This document shows, in pieces, positions 62,655 to 64,000 of a stretch of DNA of 64,000 nt. This DNA comes from Bugula neritina (Eukaryota > Bryozoa > Gymnolaemata > Cheilostomatida > Bugulidae). The DNA lies in contig OZ037768.1 in assembly GCA_964035545.1 (NCBI GenBank), forward strand, positions 18,455,700-18,519,699, written 5' to 3'. The position numbers were made by a program, and so were the translations under genes. The number at the start of each line of letters is the position of its first letter. Position 1 is the first letter of the stretch. The notes under the pieces are model-generated. The model ran no database searches, was not told where the DNA came from, and saw only the letters and a list, made by a program, of their open reading frames with translations.

Positions 62655-64000
62655 GTCTTATTAGAAGCTGTACCAACAGTTCATATGAAGGTATGTGCAG
62701 AGCAGCTTCCGTAGCCAAAAGGCTTTGTCTAAAGGGGTCAAGGCCAAGTTTGAGTTTGTATTCACCCCGGGATCTGAACAGATTAAAGCCAACATACAGA
62801 GAGACAATCTCACTCAAGTGCTTGAATATAAAAGTGGTACGCTCATGATATTTTATTACTAATAACTTGTGTCTAAATGTATATTCATAAAAAGCTGTTT
62901 GACTGTCATACATTATGTAAATTCTATTTCACAGAATGTAGTTTTTGCAATGTAAATTAGAAATTTAGAAAAAAAAGGTTAACGTGCAAAAAATAATACC
63001 ATAAGCAATTATAGCATTGCTACCTTTGTGAACAAACTGGAGTAATGATGAGTCAATACTCAATAGCATATGTGGTGATCAAATATCTCATTTTTGATAT
63101 GCAACATGCATAGAGCAACATGCTGAGTTGGTAATCAAATGATTGCATACATATGGCTGCATGTACTGGTAAATTATCAAGCAAGGAGTTGTGTGCTTTT
63201 TGTCAGTTTTCAAAACTGGCAGTTCTAATGCACTTTTTAAAAATTGACAGCTAACTCTCATTTCAAACCTTAAGACATCATTCAAAAAATATTAAACAAA
63301 GCAATACTAAAACTACCAAAGATGCATATAGTAATAGAATGGTAGCTTTTTCCATTGCCACTATTCTGCTTATGCTCAAGTATTTTGTTCAATGGAAAAT
63401 CGATTGTCCTGACTAATGTGTGTGGTCCTTGCATTGGTCAATGGAATAGGTCAGCCTTTTGTCGGTTTTATTAGAATGTATTTTTTAACATTTTACGGTC
63501 TTGTTATGTTGGATAGACAACTCCTGTCTTGATAACAAAAGTTTGTACTTTTGAAATTTTGTATTTGAAAAGTACTGTGTGACCAATACTAGTGTGTAGC
63601 AGCAACAGGTGTGATCTTCTTTCAGTACAGAATAATCATGTATTATGCTACAGACACACTTCTTATTAGTACGTAATAACTACACTATGATGGTGGCTGT
63701 AAGTGGCCTTTGTTGTGACATGTTCATAATATTCCAGGAAAGACGTACAGAAAGGAGAGAAGAACACCATAGTCACATCTTACAACCGTAACTTCACTGG
63801 ACGTAATGATGCTAATCCAGCAACTCATGCTTTTGTCACTTCACCAGAACTCACCACTGCTCTAGCATTAGCTGGTGATCTTTCGTTTAACCCTCTGACA
63901 GATGAACTTACAGCTGCTGATGGTTAGTTAACTTACCATTCAGAATATGTACTCAGAAGTGTGGTTAGTGTAAGTACAATAGCACTGAATGCCTGACTGG
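62655..64000 (+). pseudogene. Inverted partial duplicate of ACO2 (exons 9 and 10 and their introns), runs off right edge
   Basis: Plus-strand 62655-62836 is homologous to ACO2 exon 9. Its splice acceptor AG is now GG, GSCTNSS has become RSCTNSS, and a 1-bp deletion shifts the frame. About 0.57 kb of unrelated sequence (about 62837-63404) splits the exon. From about 63405 the copy resumes ([13 protein letters not shown]) and stays close to the parent: the intron to 63737 shows only about ten differences, exon 10 (63738-63922) shows none, and homology continues to 64000. As it stands it cannot produce aconitase from exon 9. Further exons may lie beyond the window. Confidence 0.92.

Noticed and set aside
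63738-63922. Exon 10 copy as a functional aconitase exon
   Set aside because: The exon itself is intact, but the exon 9 copy before it lacks an acceptor, is frameshifted and is split by an insertion. Function would need other exons outside the window.

Overview
This is an AT-rich, intron-rich metazoan nuclear window. GT-AG introns of about 0.1-3.5 kb, a tRNA-derived SINE, non-LTR retrotransposon remnants, a deleted mariner and several small palindromic elements all point to an animal. The gene content (CLUH, a PWWP3-like protein, a Kir potassium channel, mitochondrial aconitase) is pan-metazoan. The repeat style fits a marine invertebrate, possibly a spiralian, but the sequence alone does not fix the taxon.

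Layout. (1) Positions 14-15904, minus strand: CLUH, the cytosolic RNA-binding clustered-mitochondria protein. I trace 25 exons and about 1300 codons; the C-terminus lies beyond the left edge. (2) 15905-21319: a gap between divergent genes, filled largely with degenerate, self-complementary ATTACTATTAGT-like simple sequence. (3) 21320-26946, plus: a complete 13-exon, 531-aa protein related to PWWP3A/B (MUM1/MUM1L1), with a SINE in one intron. (4) 28512-37868, minus: a complete 8-coding-exon, 538-aa inward-rectifier K+ channel with a long N-terminal extension and Gln at the rectification-controller site. (5) 37869-50829: gene-poor, with two retrotransposon remnants, small inverted-repeat elements and hairpins. 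(6) 50830-60001, minus: a complete 15-exon, 785-aa mitochondrial aconitase (ACO2). (7) 60002-64000: repeats, an internally deleted mariner and, on the plus strand, an inverted partial copy of ACO2. The start of that copy is broken, while its end is almost identical to the parent and runs off the right edge.

All four gene models were assembled by hand. Every intron uses GT-AG, and codon phase is preserved across every junction. The three complete coding sequences sum to exact multiples of three.

The most notable observations are: a 73-bp piece of a CLUH exon plus its 5' splice site, sitting just before an ACO2 exon with one mismatch; the mosaic inverted ACO2 duplicate; a three-copy foldback family and a four-copy short inverted-repeat family scattered across the window; and a Kir channel that keeps the cytoplasmic rectification glutamates but has lost the transmembrane aspartate. 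I found no evidence of a prokaryotic-type defence or similar gene system.
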